Of a stretch of DNA of 64,000 nt, positions 34,861 to 45,054 are shown piece after piece (position 1 is the stretch's first letter; each line of letters opens with the position of its first letter). The notes beneath the pieces were generated by a model. It searched no databases. It was given only the letters and a program-made list of their open reading frames with translations, and had not been told where the DNA came from. Source of the stretch: Venturia oleaginea. Its lineage: Eukaryota > Ascomycota > Dothideomycetes > Venturiales > Venturiaceae. Location: NCBI GenBank assembly GCA_013176395.1, contig JABMLP010000015.1:558001-622000 (forward strand), given 5' to 3'. The position numbers and the translations under genes were made by a program.

Positions 34861-37847
34861 ATTGAAGAGTCGTAACATAAGTTGGTCGTGCCAAGCCTTT
34901 TTGACCCGCTCGATGGTGGAATACGTTAATACACGCGGCAGGATCAAGTTTAGAGGCTGAAAAAGGTTGACACTAAATCTACAAACCCCCCTTCTGACCT
35001 AGGCGGCTTTATCAGGCTCTCAGCCCCTACCGCGTATCTTTTTTCGCCCGAGCTCGAAAATTCAAAATCCTTATTAAGATTCCAGCTCTAAATTCTCGAT
35101 ATTTTTAAGAGAATCTAAGAATCGAGAGAATACGAAATTTTCATTTTCTGCTTTCAGAAACAACGAGGTCAACAACTTTTTCAAACCGGCCTTGTTCTCT
35201 GAGCCGCTAAGAAGACAGGCAGCCAGCTGGGGCCAATCGGACTCGCACTGTCGGTCACACACGTCGCTTAACGTCGATTCATGGATCTTTCGGGTTTTGG
35301 GTGCGCCATCGTGGGGCCTTCTGATTGGTCAAAGAGAGCCATCGCCTCGGGACATCTTCAAGCCCTACGGCTTGGCTTTTCTTACTACAAACTTCCTGTT
35401 CTGTGGTGGTGTTCCGGATTTGACTGGGATCTTAACATGGTATTAAAGTCCCCTGAAGATCTACGTACTACTATGCTAGTAATGGAAACCCTGAGGATTC
35501 TGATCTACAGGGCAGTTGTCTTGGCCACTTAGAAAGCTCCTATAAGTTTAAAAAGTTTGTTGTCCTCGCTGTCCATGAAAGCACGATACTGGGAAGTAGT
35601 CGACTTGCCATTTCTCCTTGATATCTAGTGGTCTTCATCGTCTCAGCCGTCTAGCATATAATCTCTGCAGTATCTCTGCTGAGGGAATCATCCAGTCAAG
35701 TCTCGATTCGGCCCGCGCAATCGAATTATCAATCCATTACCGTATTAACGGGCGAACTTATCAAGCGTGGAAGGGGTCAATTTCTCGTACCAAATACGTC
35801 GGGTACCTATGCCATCCCATCCAGAATCCACCCTAGAAAATTTCGCCAGTTTATATGGTATACGACGCTCTAGCGCACCAAATCTGAAGGACACCTTTCA
35901 TGTCGGATCGACACATCTCGAGATCGATATTGATGGAAATTTGCATTCTGCGACCCTTCTGAATAATGTCAGAAAAATGTGGATATCGTATCATTCTTGA
36001 GGTGAATACGTGCTTGTGTTCAGCTCTTGCGCGACGCAGTGGAGTGGAGATTCTGCCATGTCCACGCTCTTCTCATTTTATCGCGTGTTGTGGGGGTACA
36101 TCCGAGAGTTCAACTACACCGCAAGACCTGTGAAAACTCAAAAATCATACCACCATCCTTCCTCTTCTTCATGCTTGGTCTCACCCTGACCTTTCTCGCC
36201 AAATCCCCTCTCAAAATGGCGTAATTGCGGACTCGAAACATCCAGCGATGATCCTGGAGAAATCTCAAAATAGAAGTCGCTAGGAGGAATTCGGACTTGA
36301 ATCGGTTGCTTCCATGTTTATTGTGGTTTTGCGTGATAACGGGGACGGATTCGATAAAAGGGTTGAGTGGATCTACTAGAATGCGAGCGGGTCCACCCGT
36401 TAGCACTTACTACGTACGGTGATCCGACGCCCTGTCCTATATTCCGTAGTAACCGTATACCACGGTTAAAGGTGTACAGCCTACAGGGGTGCCTTCAGGC
36501 CCACCACAGACACTTTTTGTATGGACCATCCTCAGCCATCATACAAAGTTCGTCGGTGCGCTGAACCCTGTGGGTACATCTTTAGGTAGGTAGTATCTAG
36601 CTCTTCACAGGCCCTGCATTTATCCGTTCATCTGATGATTGACCCCGGGATGAAGGGCATGTTCAGGAGGTCATCTATCCGATGAACCTGTTCAGGTCTG
36701 TCTGTGCAACTAGGCCAAAAGAGGGCCTCTATACCAACCATTTGATATAGAGGCCTTATACACCATTTCTGCTATTCAACACTGCCATGCACCTCATCTC
36801 TCGCGATGAATGATAATTTAAGGTGGCGTAGTGCCTCAACTACTCCTAAATAGGTCTTACCTAGATAAGGATTTCTTCTCATCAAGTTTTCGGAGACGGA
36901 TGATATCAAGAAACCTCATCCATCCCTATCATCGGATGGATGCGATTGGATGTATGCCGGACCTGTCTTCATCTAGGTATCTATCCTACTTAACCTGTAT
37001 ATCCAATCTAGAAAGCACACTCGGGTTCCTCTTAGCTACAGTTTCAGTCCGGTGGGGCTATGGTGGATTCTATCGTACTCAACAATAATTTTTTTCCTGA
37101 CGACTTTAGAGAAAAAGCGGAGAAGACTTGTGCACTAATTAGGAATGTTAGTTGACAAAGCGGACGAGAATAACTGGAAAGACAGATACGAGAATTCACC
37201 ACCGTGCTGCGGGATTGATAGGAACGTGGAAGGAGGGACGTGTAGGAGTAGGTAGTATTGCGCTTGAGGTTCATATTACGTTACGAATCAACTTCGGTGA
37301 AAAGCGATCCGAGGGAAGGAGAGCGCCTCATGAAGTGGGAGGGCTGACATGTGAGAGGCGCGGGGATAATGGGGAAGCGTGGAGTACTTCGAAACATGTT
37401 GATTGCGCTGTAGAGCCGCCATCGCACCACGTTCTTACGGGAACGGACTACGTTCATGCTAAACGTTCTTTCAGCTCCCCGGTCCTTCGAGAAAATTCGA
37501 AAAGTGGATCTAGCGAGGATCCCCCCACGTCGCAAGTACTGTGGGATTCTTCCCACCTCGGTGGGGATTGTAATTCTGTGACTCTGCCGAGTCAAGATTT
37601 TGGTGAGGCGAATTGTAATCCCCACTGTTGTGCCACGTCGTTTTCAACCTGATGAAAATTTGTCGGTCGGTCATATCAAAACATCTTTATTGGTCCAACA
37701 ATCCGGCTGCTTATAGGTATCCTATGTCAGGTGTATGCGGATGACTAAGAAAAGCAAGGCTGACGACAAGGCCGAGTTGGTCGGCCAACGTTCCAGCCTC
37801 AAATTGATATTACAAACTACTTTACCACGTTTTCAGAACACGAAAGC

Positions 37848-38055
37848 AATGTTCGAATCGGGAAGGGTGATTGGATAGGGATACAATACAGCCTCAAGCC
37901 CACTTCCTCTCATCAACGTTATCCGGTCCTCCCCGTTGTTACAACACGACATCGATGTTCGAACCGAGAAGGGTGACTGGGTAGCACTGGCTCACAAGTG
38001 GAGGCAAGACAGCCTCAAACCCACTTTCTCGCATCAACGTCAATCGGTCCTCCTA
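37848..38055 (+). repeat. Two diverged tandem units of about 120-130 bp
   Basis: Both units contain ATGTTCGAAxCGxGAAGGGTGA, CAGCCTCAARCCCACTT, TCATCAACGT and CGGTCCTCC in the same order; the second starts near 37956. The differences include many transitions. Confidence 0.6.
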
Positions 38056-38484
38056 GCGGCCGAAAAAATACCCTTATTCGTTCACCTCACGAGGGAAGGG
38101 ACGGACCCTCCCGGTACTAGTATCTCAGCAGCCAATCGCTATCGATCTGTACCTTTCCTTCGCAAAAGTCGCCCACCGTATGAACTGGCGAACTCTATCT
38201 TTGTAAGTAAAAAAGTGACCCAGACAAGTATAGACGTATTTAGTATAAGAAATTGAACCCTTCCACGCTAGAAAAGCTCGCCCGTTAATATGGTATCTAG
38301 AATACTCCGTACCTCAGTCGCTAAAGCCCCTTCTAGTAATTCCGTCAACCAACGTGACTCCACCCATGGACTTATCCGCATGGACATCTCATCGCACCCA
38401 GACTAGGATACCATGATCTGTTGCTTAGAAATTTCACCACTCTTTGTCATGCCCCATAAGGTACCCATATTCATACACGGCGAA

Positions 38485-38885
38485 AACCACCACGTGCGAT
38501 TATGTCTGGACGTTATGAGTTGCAAAAGTTTTCGTTGAACAATACCACCGCCTAGCGTCGTCACTTCAAAACCTTATCAAGTCGATTCTTGAAACAACCT
38601 GATCCAGATTGAAGATACGAAGCACACAACGAGGATTACATTTGACGTTGACAACCACGTGTAACTGGTCTGGCTCCCGAAGCGATCAAGCAACTCTCAT
38701 GAAGTCTGGTAACTGAGCGATATTCCAGACGTGGAGAGTGCGACCACCGAAAAGGAAGCCGTGTCAGAAGTTACTCGACAATGCCACCCGCGCGAATATG
38801 GGTTACTTTCCTAATTAGAATTACAAGTTAGATTTTTCCTTCTATTTACAGTGCATAGCAGCAACCACGTGTAGACAAAGGGGAC
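38485..38885 (+). promoter_or_regulatory. Cluster of three CCACGTG boxes upstream of the secreted-protein gene
   Basis: CCACGTG occurs at about 38490, 38655 and 38873, the last two as AACCACGTGTA. CACGTG is the core site of bHLH regulators (Cbf1/Pho4 class). They lie 480-880 bp before the ATG at 39366. A role is inference. Confidence 0.35.
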
Positions 38886-39195
38886 GTTTACTGTCCTAAA
38901 ACGTTCTCACTCACTGTCTTTCACCAAGGACGTAGATAATTGGCTACTAAAAAGGTTCAGAGCACAGACGGATTGGCCTCACATAGGGCTTAGCCAAGGA
39001 GCGTGGGCATAGTTGCTCAACCGAAATCCGTTGCACGAGGAGTTGGGAAGAACTTTCAAGAAGTTATCTTGGGGGTGGAGAGAAGTGTACAAAAGACTGG
39101 AGGAAGACCACGAAGAATCGATCAGACAAAGCATCAGCAATCATCAGCAACAGTCAGCCTTTATCAAAACTCACCAGCAACTATCATCAACCAAA

Positions 39196-39330
39196 GAGCT
39201 TCAGCCTCACCCTTCTTCTCTCACTCTATCACCAACCAACGAGCTTCAGCCTCACCCTTCTCTTCCTACTTTACTACCAACCAACGAGCTTCAGCCTCAC
39301 CCTCCTCTTCTCACTCTACCACCAACCAAC
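39196..39330 (+). repeat. Three tandem 45-bp repeats in the leader of the secreted-protein gene
   Basis: GAGCTTCAGCCTCACCCT recurs at 39196, 39241 and 39286, an exact 45-bp period. The frame through the repeat is open and in phase with the signal peptide, but contains no ATG, so it is read as 5' UTR. Confidence 0.85.
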
Positions 39331-39365
39331 CAATCAATCAACCGACCAAACACCAAGTCTTCAAG

Positions 39366-39934
39366 ATGCAATTCCAAACCCTCCTCACCATCCTCCCATT
39401 CCTCGTCTCCCTCACCACCGCTAGTCCAATCGACCTCACAGTCGCATCCACAGACGTAACGGCCGAAACAGCAAACACCGATAAAATCTGTCTCCTAAAC
39501 AAATGCCTCGGAAAAAACAGTGGTGGTGACAAAAAGGGCAACAACAAAACCAACGGTTGCAACATCGATCGTAAGTAACATACATACACCACACCAACCA
39601 CCTCCCCTCAACCACAAAAAAAAGCCAAAAAGAGAAAGAAAAAAACCTCAAGAGCCCAACTAACCGCGATGACAGAATGTATTTCCGCCGTCGCTCCCAC
39701 TGCTTCAACCTGCTTCAAAGCCGCCCACAAGCCAAAATCCGACATGTACGACAAACTCCAGTGCGCCACTACTATCCTCGCTTTGGGCGGAAATATGGTA
39801 TGTCCCAACCTCATTCATCACCTCCTTTTTTTCCTACGTATATATGTTTGTCCTTGAGACTGACTAACGCCCACCAGCCAAACACCTGCAAGGACTGCCT
39901 TGAGAATTTGAAGGATGTCATCGCCGGAATCTAG
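39366..39934 (+). CDS. Small secreted cysteine-rich protein (candidate effector)
   Basis: Three exons, 39366-39570, 39676-39797 and 39878-39934, joined by introns of 105 nt (GTAAGT...GACAG) and 80 nt (GTATGT...CTAACGCCCACCAG); 127 residues. It starts with a typical signal peptide (MQFQTLLTILPFLVSLTTAS). The mature part is about 107 residues with eight cysteines: ICLLNKC, GCNIDQC, STCFKA, LQCATT, TCKDC. An even cysteine count suggests four disulfides. A Gly/Asn/Lys-rich linker (GKNSGGDKKGNNKTNG) lies between the first two cysteine pairs. I recognise no domain. Size, cysteine content, secretion signal and a repeat-rich neighbourhood fit a secreted effector-like protein; role and host are unknown. 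Confidence 0.78.
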
Positions 39935-40399
39935 GATGAGAGTATTGACAGCCGAGCCGGGCTGAGTTGCGAACAGTGTGTTAATAGAGAGGCGGGTTCC
40001 TTTTGAGTGCGAACCATGATGAGTTGATGTTTTCTTTTTCTTTCCTTTTTTTTAAGGGCTGGGTTGGGATAGATTTAGATGTGTACAGTATACTAACATG
40101 CTGAGCTTCTTCGCTTCTTGGTAGCAGAGATTGAGGGATCATCCTTTTCTCTGTTTTTGTTTTTTTAGCAGTTCAGAACATTTCTGGAATCTAAAAGCAC
40201 GGGGTATAGGTTATAGATTTGAGAATAGAGTATCGTCCTGTATCATCCTAGAAAAAATCTTGAGAAGATTTTTCATCTTTTTCGTCTTACAATTTGGGGT
40301 TTATCTTGCTTCGATTGGTGATTGTATTCGATGCTGTAGTTGTGTTGACGGTGATGAATAGTCCGAGCCACAATTTCCAGCTCGGCTAATCAATGAGAC

Positions 40400-42050
40400 G
40401 AGTACCGAACCTTAGACATCATTAATCTATTGCTCCGAAAGTAGAGTCGCCAGTAGGACAGTTCATTGGTACACCAGGTAGCAAGTCTTCACTGTTACAA
40501 AATGGTTAAGTGACAGATTCAATCTCTTGATCCAAAGGTGTTTTGAGAAGTCCTGTGATGGTGTACGATCGAGAGAATGTGTGATATCCGATGGCTCGGA
40601 AATCGTTGCGTTTGAGTGATCAAGCACACGCACGATAGGATAGCTGAGAATGCGTTGGAAAAATCCGTTCAATGGCAGAGAAAAAAGAACAACAGCTGCA
40701 CCTATTGTAGCAAGTGTTCTAATTCCATTAGTATTATATTTCTTCCGCCTGGTCAGACTTGACCTACTACACCTTGCGGGTTCGAATTAGTAGAACGAGC
40801 GAGCCCAACGGGCCCCGACTAGCTGAGTCCAGCTGTTCGAAGTCAATAATCTTATAATTGATTTGGCAAAACCAATCCCATATCAATTATCCCAAAGCTA
40901 ACGTATTCGATCACCCAACCCGTCAGATCACCCAACCCGTCAAAATTTGCCAAGACCCCAACTACTCTTCTTATTCTACTATGTCTCAACAACGTAATGA
41001 GTTACTACTCCAACACGAAGGGAGAATTCAGCTTGCAATCCAAGCTTTGAATACCGGCCAACTCCGAAGCCAACGGGCTGCTGCGAGCGCCTTCAACGTT
41101 AAACAACAAACCCTCTCCGATCGCGTCAGAGGAGTCCCATTTATCCTCGAAAGACCACCAAACGGTCGGAAACTTACCCTTACCGAAGAGCAAACGCTTG
41201 TCCGATATATCCTCGACCTCGATTCGCGAGGATTTGCGCCCCGGCTGTGTGAGGTGGCAGATATGTACTATAGAGTATGGGACTGCAGCAGCGCAGGTAG
41301 CTGCAGAGGCGTCTGTAGCGCCTCAGGGATCGAAGAAGGCTCGTGGTAGTGGTGATCAAGAAACAGCCCGACCAACTCAACGGCGCTGTGGGAACTGCGG
41401 CGCAACTGGGAATAATGCGCGAACTTGTAAAAAAGATATCGAGATATCTTCTGAATCAGATAGCAGCACGACGGACTTAAAAATCTATTGTTAATAGCGA
41501 TGAAATTGAAGAGTCGTAATACAACATGGTCGTGCCAAGAAATTTTGACGGGTTGGGTGATCTGACGGGATGGGTGATCGAATACGTTATAGCATATATG
41601 CGTTAGCTGTTGAAGATAAGTAAACCAAAGTATTGACAAACATACCTTCAGCAGTTGGGAGGGGTAAGGCTGACTTAGCAAACCCAGAGAAACTAGATAT
41701 GAACGATCCGATCGAAAGCCCGATTCTCCATTTAGGTTCTGGTTTCCCGGTATATCTTAGCAACACTACTATGATAACAACCATACAGATTAGTCCGAAG
41801 AACCAGCTGAGAATCACCATCATCCACCATCCTAGGAAACATCTGGTGTATCAGCTTCTCTGCGCGGGAGGACAGGCCAGAACTTCCGGGTTGGTCGGAC
41901 TGGAACCTGTGCTCCTGCCATTATTCTTGGGTTCTTGTTCCTCTGAGAAGCTCGTGCATGATGAAGCCGTGCTGAGCGACGTTTTGGGAAGGATTTTGTT
42001 CTCGATATCGTGTTCAGAATCGAGGGTCAATTCAAATGGAAATGGCGGTA
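40400..42050 (-). pseudogene. DUF3176 membrane-protein pseudogene split by a Fot element
   Basis: On the minus strand exon 1 contains MVILSWFFGLICMVVIIVVL and PKWRIGLSIGSFISSFSGFA, the N-terminal hallmark of DUF3176 proteins, preceded by one in-frame TGA. The intron starts at 41645 (GTATGT). After the Fot element (40901-41587) the gene resumes at 40897: ALG*LIWDWFCQINYKIIDF with TAA where Gln is expected, then ASRGPLGSLVLLIRTRKV, two TAGs, and in another frame LATIGAAVVLFSLPLNGFFQ and NCPTGDSTFGAID. The order matches DUF3176. Homologues are multi-pass membrane proteins of unknown function. The C-terminal half is not found. Confidence 0.8.
40901..41587 (+). mobile_element. Fot/pogo-type transposon, short deletion derivative (copy 2)
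   Basis: 687 bp, flanked by TA (40899-40900, 41588-41589). The inverted repeats are about 48 bp with one mismatch (ACGTATTCGATCACCCAACC...), each containing two tandem GATCACCCAWCCCGTCA words. It keeps the transposase N-terminus (ATG at 40981, MSQQRNELLLQHEGRIQLAI, helix-turn-helix) up to LCEVADM, then jumps at about 41265 to the C-terminal tail (EYGTAAAQVAAEAS, CGNCGATGNNARTC). Nearly all of the transposase is deleted, so it needs an enzyme in trans. In the tail the knuckle His is replaced (GHNARTC in copy 1, GNNARTC here). Confidence 0.92.
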
Positions 42051-43115
42051 ATTGAGGCAGGGAATCTCCCTGTACATTTGAGCTGCATTATACATGGAAG
42101 TTGATAGTGCAAAAAACGCTGTGCAAATCACACAAATCGAACAAAGCTGAAGTATCTCTCTGGGTTCTCAAAAACAGCCCCATGCTCTTGATCTCAGTCC
42201 CAGAAAGGTAGCTGCAAGATATTCGCAGCGAGGGGTGAAGCAAGGCTAAGTGCATGAAGTTATGCAGTGAAGTCAGTACACATGCGCGTAAGCGAATGAG
42301 ATGAGGCTCCAGACTGCCTGTATACTAGCGCATCTGCAACTACACACTTTGTAGCCAAACAAGTCTCTGTACTAGTCGCCAGGGCGAATATCAAGAATTA
42401 CTGGACCAATCTTTTGCGCCCAGGCTCCGAGAGTCTATGCGTAAGCGATTAACAAGGCCTTCACAGAGGCTGTGATTTCGTGATGGAAGAAGGGCAAGCT
42501 TTAGATGAGAAAACTTTTCCAAGAGCATCGCTAAGCCCAAATTTCTGTGCTCAAGGAAAATTCTTCATCAGATACAGTGTGCAGTGCAGCAGTGAAGGGT
42601 AGGGCAGACCGTGCCAACGAAATGGCGACAACAAGGGCATCCGTGGTCAACACAGGAGACCGTGTGTTCGGGATTGGCGGGTAAGAGATGAGAGAGACGG
42701 GGACGAGGACCATGGATGTCTTGATGCTGGAGTTCGATGAAGGGAGAGAAAAGGACGGATCCCGCCCGGTGGGATCGAGATGAGATGGTGCTTGGTAATC
42801 ATGACGTCGTGTATATACCTCAGGCTCAAGCTCAGGCTCAGGGCTCTACCCCTTTCCTCTCCATCAACACCAAAATTCCTTCTACTCGCTCAACCATTGA
42901 GTTTTCTGAGTCCCCGACTACGTCCCCTCCCTCTCTCTCCCTCTCTCTCTCTGTATCTCCTTCGCGTGCATAATGGCTTCATCAGGGCATCATCGCCAAG
43001 AACCAGTTCCAATTTTTGGTCCTCGTCAGCTTCATCGCGATCTTGAACAGTGAAACAAAAACCCTTCCGGAACTTTGCCAAATCAGTACCGTGTTGATGC
43101 AGTGACATGCGGAAG
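42051..43115. other. Intergenic region
   Basis: No gene recognised. Short CAGGCTCAAG-like repeats near 42820-42840 and a CT-rich tract at about 42925-42955. Confidence 0.5.
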
Positions 43116-43920
43116 CTATTTTGTCGCAACCCAAACTCCTGCGCACTCGGCTTCTCCTTCAACATGTTCATGATATCGACACCGATCTACCATCCACGGT
43201 CGATTCTTCCGAGCATCAATCTTATGATGAAGTAAACCAGCAGACGTCCGACCCACCTCAATCCAAAACTCTTTCGGCGCAGCCTTGGCCTTTTCAGATG
43301 TGAACCAATCTTCAGTGCACCCGTAAGCATAGAAATCGATGAGAAGTCTACACAAGGAAGAGGATATTGGTAGTTGCTCACATGCTGTGACCGGAAGGTG
43401 AATTGGGTATTTATTGGACAGGCAAACGTGGGCGATGAACGCGTCAATTATCGCGTTGCGAAAGTGTCGATCTTGGATGAAGGTTCCCAGTTCGTAGAGT
43501 CCATAGACGAGCTCGAATCGGCCTCTCGGTACGGTCTGACCTTTTTTGCCTTCGAATTGTGGAAGAGAAGAGGGGCCCTCGTACAGCCATTGCATGTAGT
43601 TCTCGAAGAGGTCGGAGGTATATACAGGGAGTTTGATGATGCCGTCATTCTCATGGAAGTTTCCATTCAAGGCTTTTGCGAAGAAGTCGGATGAGATTGC
43701 GATGAGATTGCGATGGATCACGAAGGGTTCGTTATCTGGGCCAACGTAGATGGTCGCCATCTTTTTGCCCAGTCTATACCGTTAGTCGCCGTAGTTGAGC
43801 AAACGATTCAGGTACGTACTTCACTTTCCTATTTCCGCTTCCGCGTGGATCCACTGCTTGCGAAATGTGAGGCTTCATGGCTTGATCAGGCCAGGTCGTC
43901 AAAGATGTTGTCAAGGCCAT
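43116..43920 (-). CDS. BTB/POZ-domain protein
   Basis: Exons 43920-43820 and 43773-43116, with a 46-nt intron (GTACGT...GTATAG); 252 residues. The N-terminal 35 residues are unstructured, then the BTB fold: MATIYVGPDNEPFVIHRNLI, then SSDFFAKALNGNFHENDGII, YMQWLYEGPSS, VYGLYELGTFIQDRHFRNAI. The conserved DRHFRN helix and the terminal DRCRYHEHVEGEAEC are shared with the broken copy at 44308-45054. These short BTB proteins form expanded families in many Pezizomycotina; partners are generally unknown. Confidence 0.85.
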
Positions 43921-44307
43921 TGGGGTGAGCAAAAAAAAATTGAAGTGGTAAGACGGAATGTGTGTTTTAAGTGGTTGGTTCCCGGTTTCAGTGGAGGTTT
44001 GTTGTTGTGTACAGTATCGCTGCGTGACAACAAATAAATTCACTGATGATGACTTTGAAGCTAGTTCCCATGTCCAACCTTTTACGTCTTCAAATCGATA
44101 TCGGAAAAATCCTGACGAAACCAGAACCAAGTTGGCTGAAATTTATTTTTAGACCGACTACAAGGACTTCATCTTCAGTCGGAACATTGGAATGATTCTT
44201 ATAACATGTCCTGTGGATTTTGCCAAGATTCGGTTTCTACATGCATCATCTGTCCTCCATCCATACGCCCATCCTTTCTATGCCTGCGCCACTCGATCCT
44301 TTTCCTC

Positions 44308-45054
44308 TCAAGTACACTTTGCCTCTCCCTCGATGTGCTCGTGATATTGGCAGCGATCTATGTCCCATGGTCTCTGTCCCTTCATATTATTGGCCCTCTT
44401 CTGCGGATTGATCACAAACTGTTTCGCAACCTCAAACCAGAATTCCGCTGGGCCAACACTCCACGCTCCAACACTCTACGACTCCGGATGGCTCACACAG
44501 ACCGAGATATCAAAGACAAGCTTCCTCCATGGTGAAGCTGCTGGGAATTCTGAGTAAATTATCACTGCCAGTGCATTGGGGTAGCTGCCAGTTTTGATCA
44601 TTTGGTCGATGAATGTATCCATAACCCGATTTCTAAAGTGGCGATCTCGAAGGTAATTTCCAAGTATAGCTCCACGAAGTATGTCGGTTTTGTTTCCGCA
44701 GAATTTTCGAATCGACCCTCATACAGCCACTGGACGTAGGCAGAAAAGTGTTCTGATTTGTGTTCCGGAAGCCGCGCCTGACCATCGCGCTCATTGAAAT
44801 CGCCGTTAAGAGCCTTGGAGAAGAAATCGGACGTAGCGGTAATCAAATCGTGGTGTACTGTAAACGGTGTGCTGTCATTGCCTACGAAGATAGCCGCCAT
44901 TTTCTTTCCCATTCTATCCACTCATCAGCCCGCGTCCTTTTGTCCGAGTTCGCCATCTATTGACTTACTTGAGAAAGCCATTGGCGCTTTTGCGAGGGTC
45001 AGAAGAATCGGTGGGAATCGTCGGTGTCGGTGTTGATATTGCAGCACTTGCCAT
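44308..45054 (-). pseudogene. BTB-domain pseudogene, paralogue of the neighbouring BTB gene
   Basis: Exon 1 45054-44969, intron 44968-44914 (GTAAGT...GATAG), exon 2 from 44913. BTB part: MAAIFVGNDSTPFTVHHDLI, SDFFSKALNGDFNERDGQ, YVQWLYEGRFEN. The total coding length is one base short of a multiple of three: the frame is lost in VELYL near 44665 and resumes as GNYLRDRHFRNRVMDTFID. A TAG follows before PAEFWFEVAKQ, and the gene ends with DIDRCQYHEHIEGEAKC, matching the intact paralogue. The tandem, same-strand arrangement with equal intron position indicates duplication followed by decay of this copy. Confidence 0.85.

Larger units (their letters stand above)
33521..34926 (+). mobile_element. 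Fot/pogo-type DNA transposon, internally deleted (copy 1)
   Basis: A 1406-bp element flanked by TA on both sides (33519-33520 and 34927-34928), with terminal inverted repeats of about 26 bp (ACGTATTCCACCATCGAG, one mismatch). A tandem second copy of the CATCGAGYGGGTCA word sits in the left end. The first ORF (ATG at 33601) has a Psq-type helix-turn-helix (LALSAYNTHQFRSLRRAAEA) and a CENP-B-type HTH (ILDLDSRGFAPRLCEVADMA, then NWAERFITRS). The DDE catalytic core is deleted; the sequence resumes at ILDGHESHLS. A frameshift and stop near 34070 separate it from the C-terminal part. It starts 15 bp after the protease pseudogene. Confidence 0.9.
34927..39365. other. 4.4-kb gene-poor stretch with degenerate repeats
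   Basis: No gene recognised. Contents: a 10-bp inverted repeat GGCCTCTATA...TATAGAGGCC at 36724-36755; a diverged tandem duplication of about 120-130 bp at 37840-38060; three CCACGTG boxes (about 38490, 38655, 38873); and a 3 x 45 bp repeat at 39196-39330 just before the secreted-protein gene. Confidence 0.5.

Noticed and set aside
36100..37100. Possible gene in the ORFs around 36110-37088
   Set aside because: Several 60-100 codon ORFs on both strands, none with a motif or consistent splice sites.
37845..37980. GTTCGAATC-like words suggesting a tRNA T-arm
   Set aside because: They are part of the tandem repeat and no acceptor, D or anticodon arms can be drawn around them.
39003..39578. 191-codon ORF in frame with the secreted-protein signal peptide
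   Set aside because: No ATG before 39366; it reads through the 45-bp repeats and past the exon 1 donor. The signal peptide start is preferred, though the in-phase repeat is kept as a finding.
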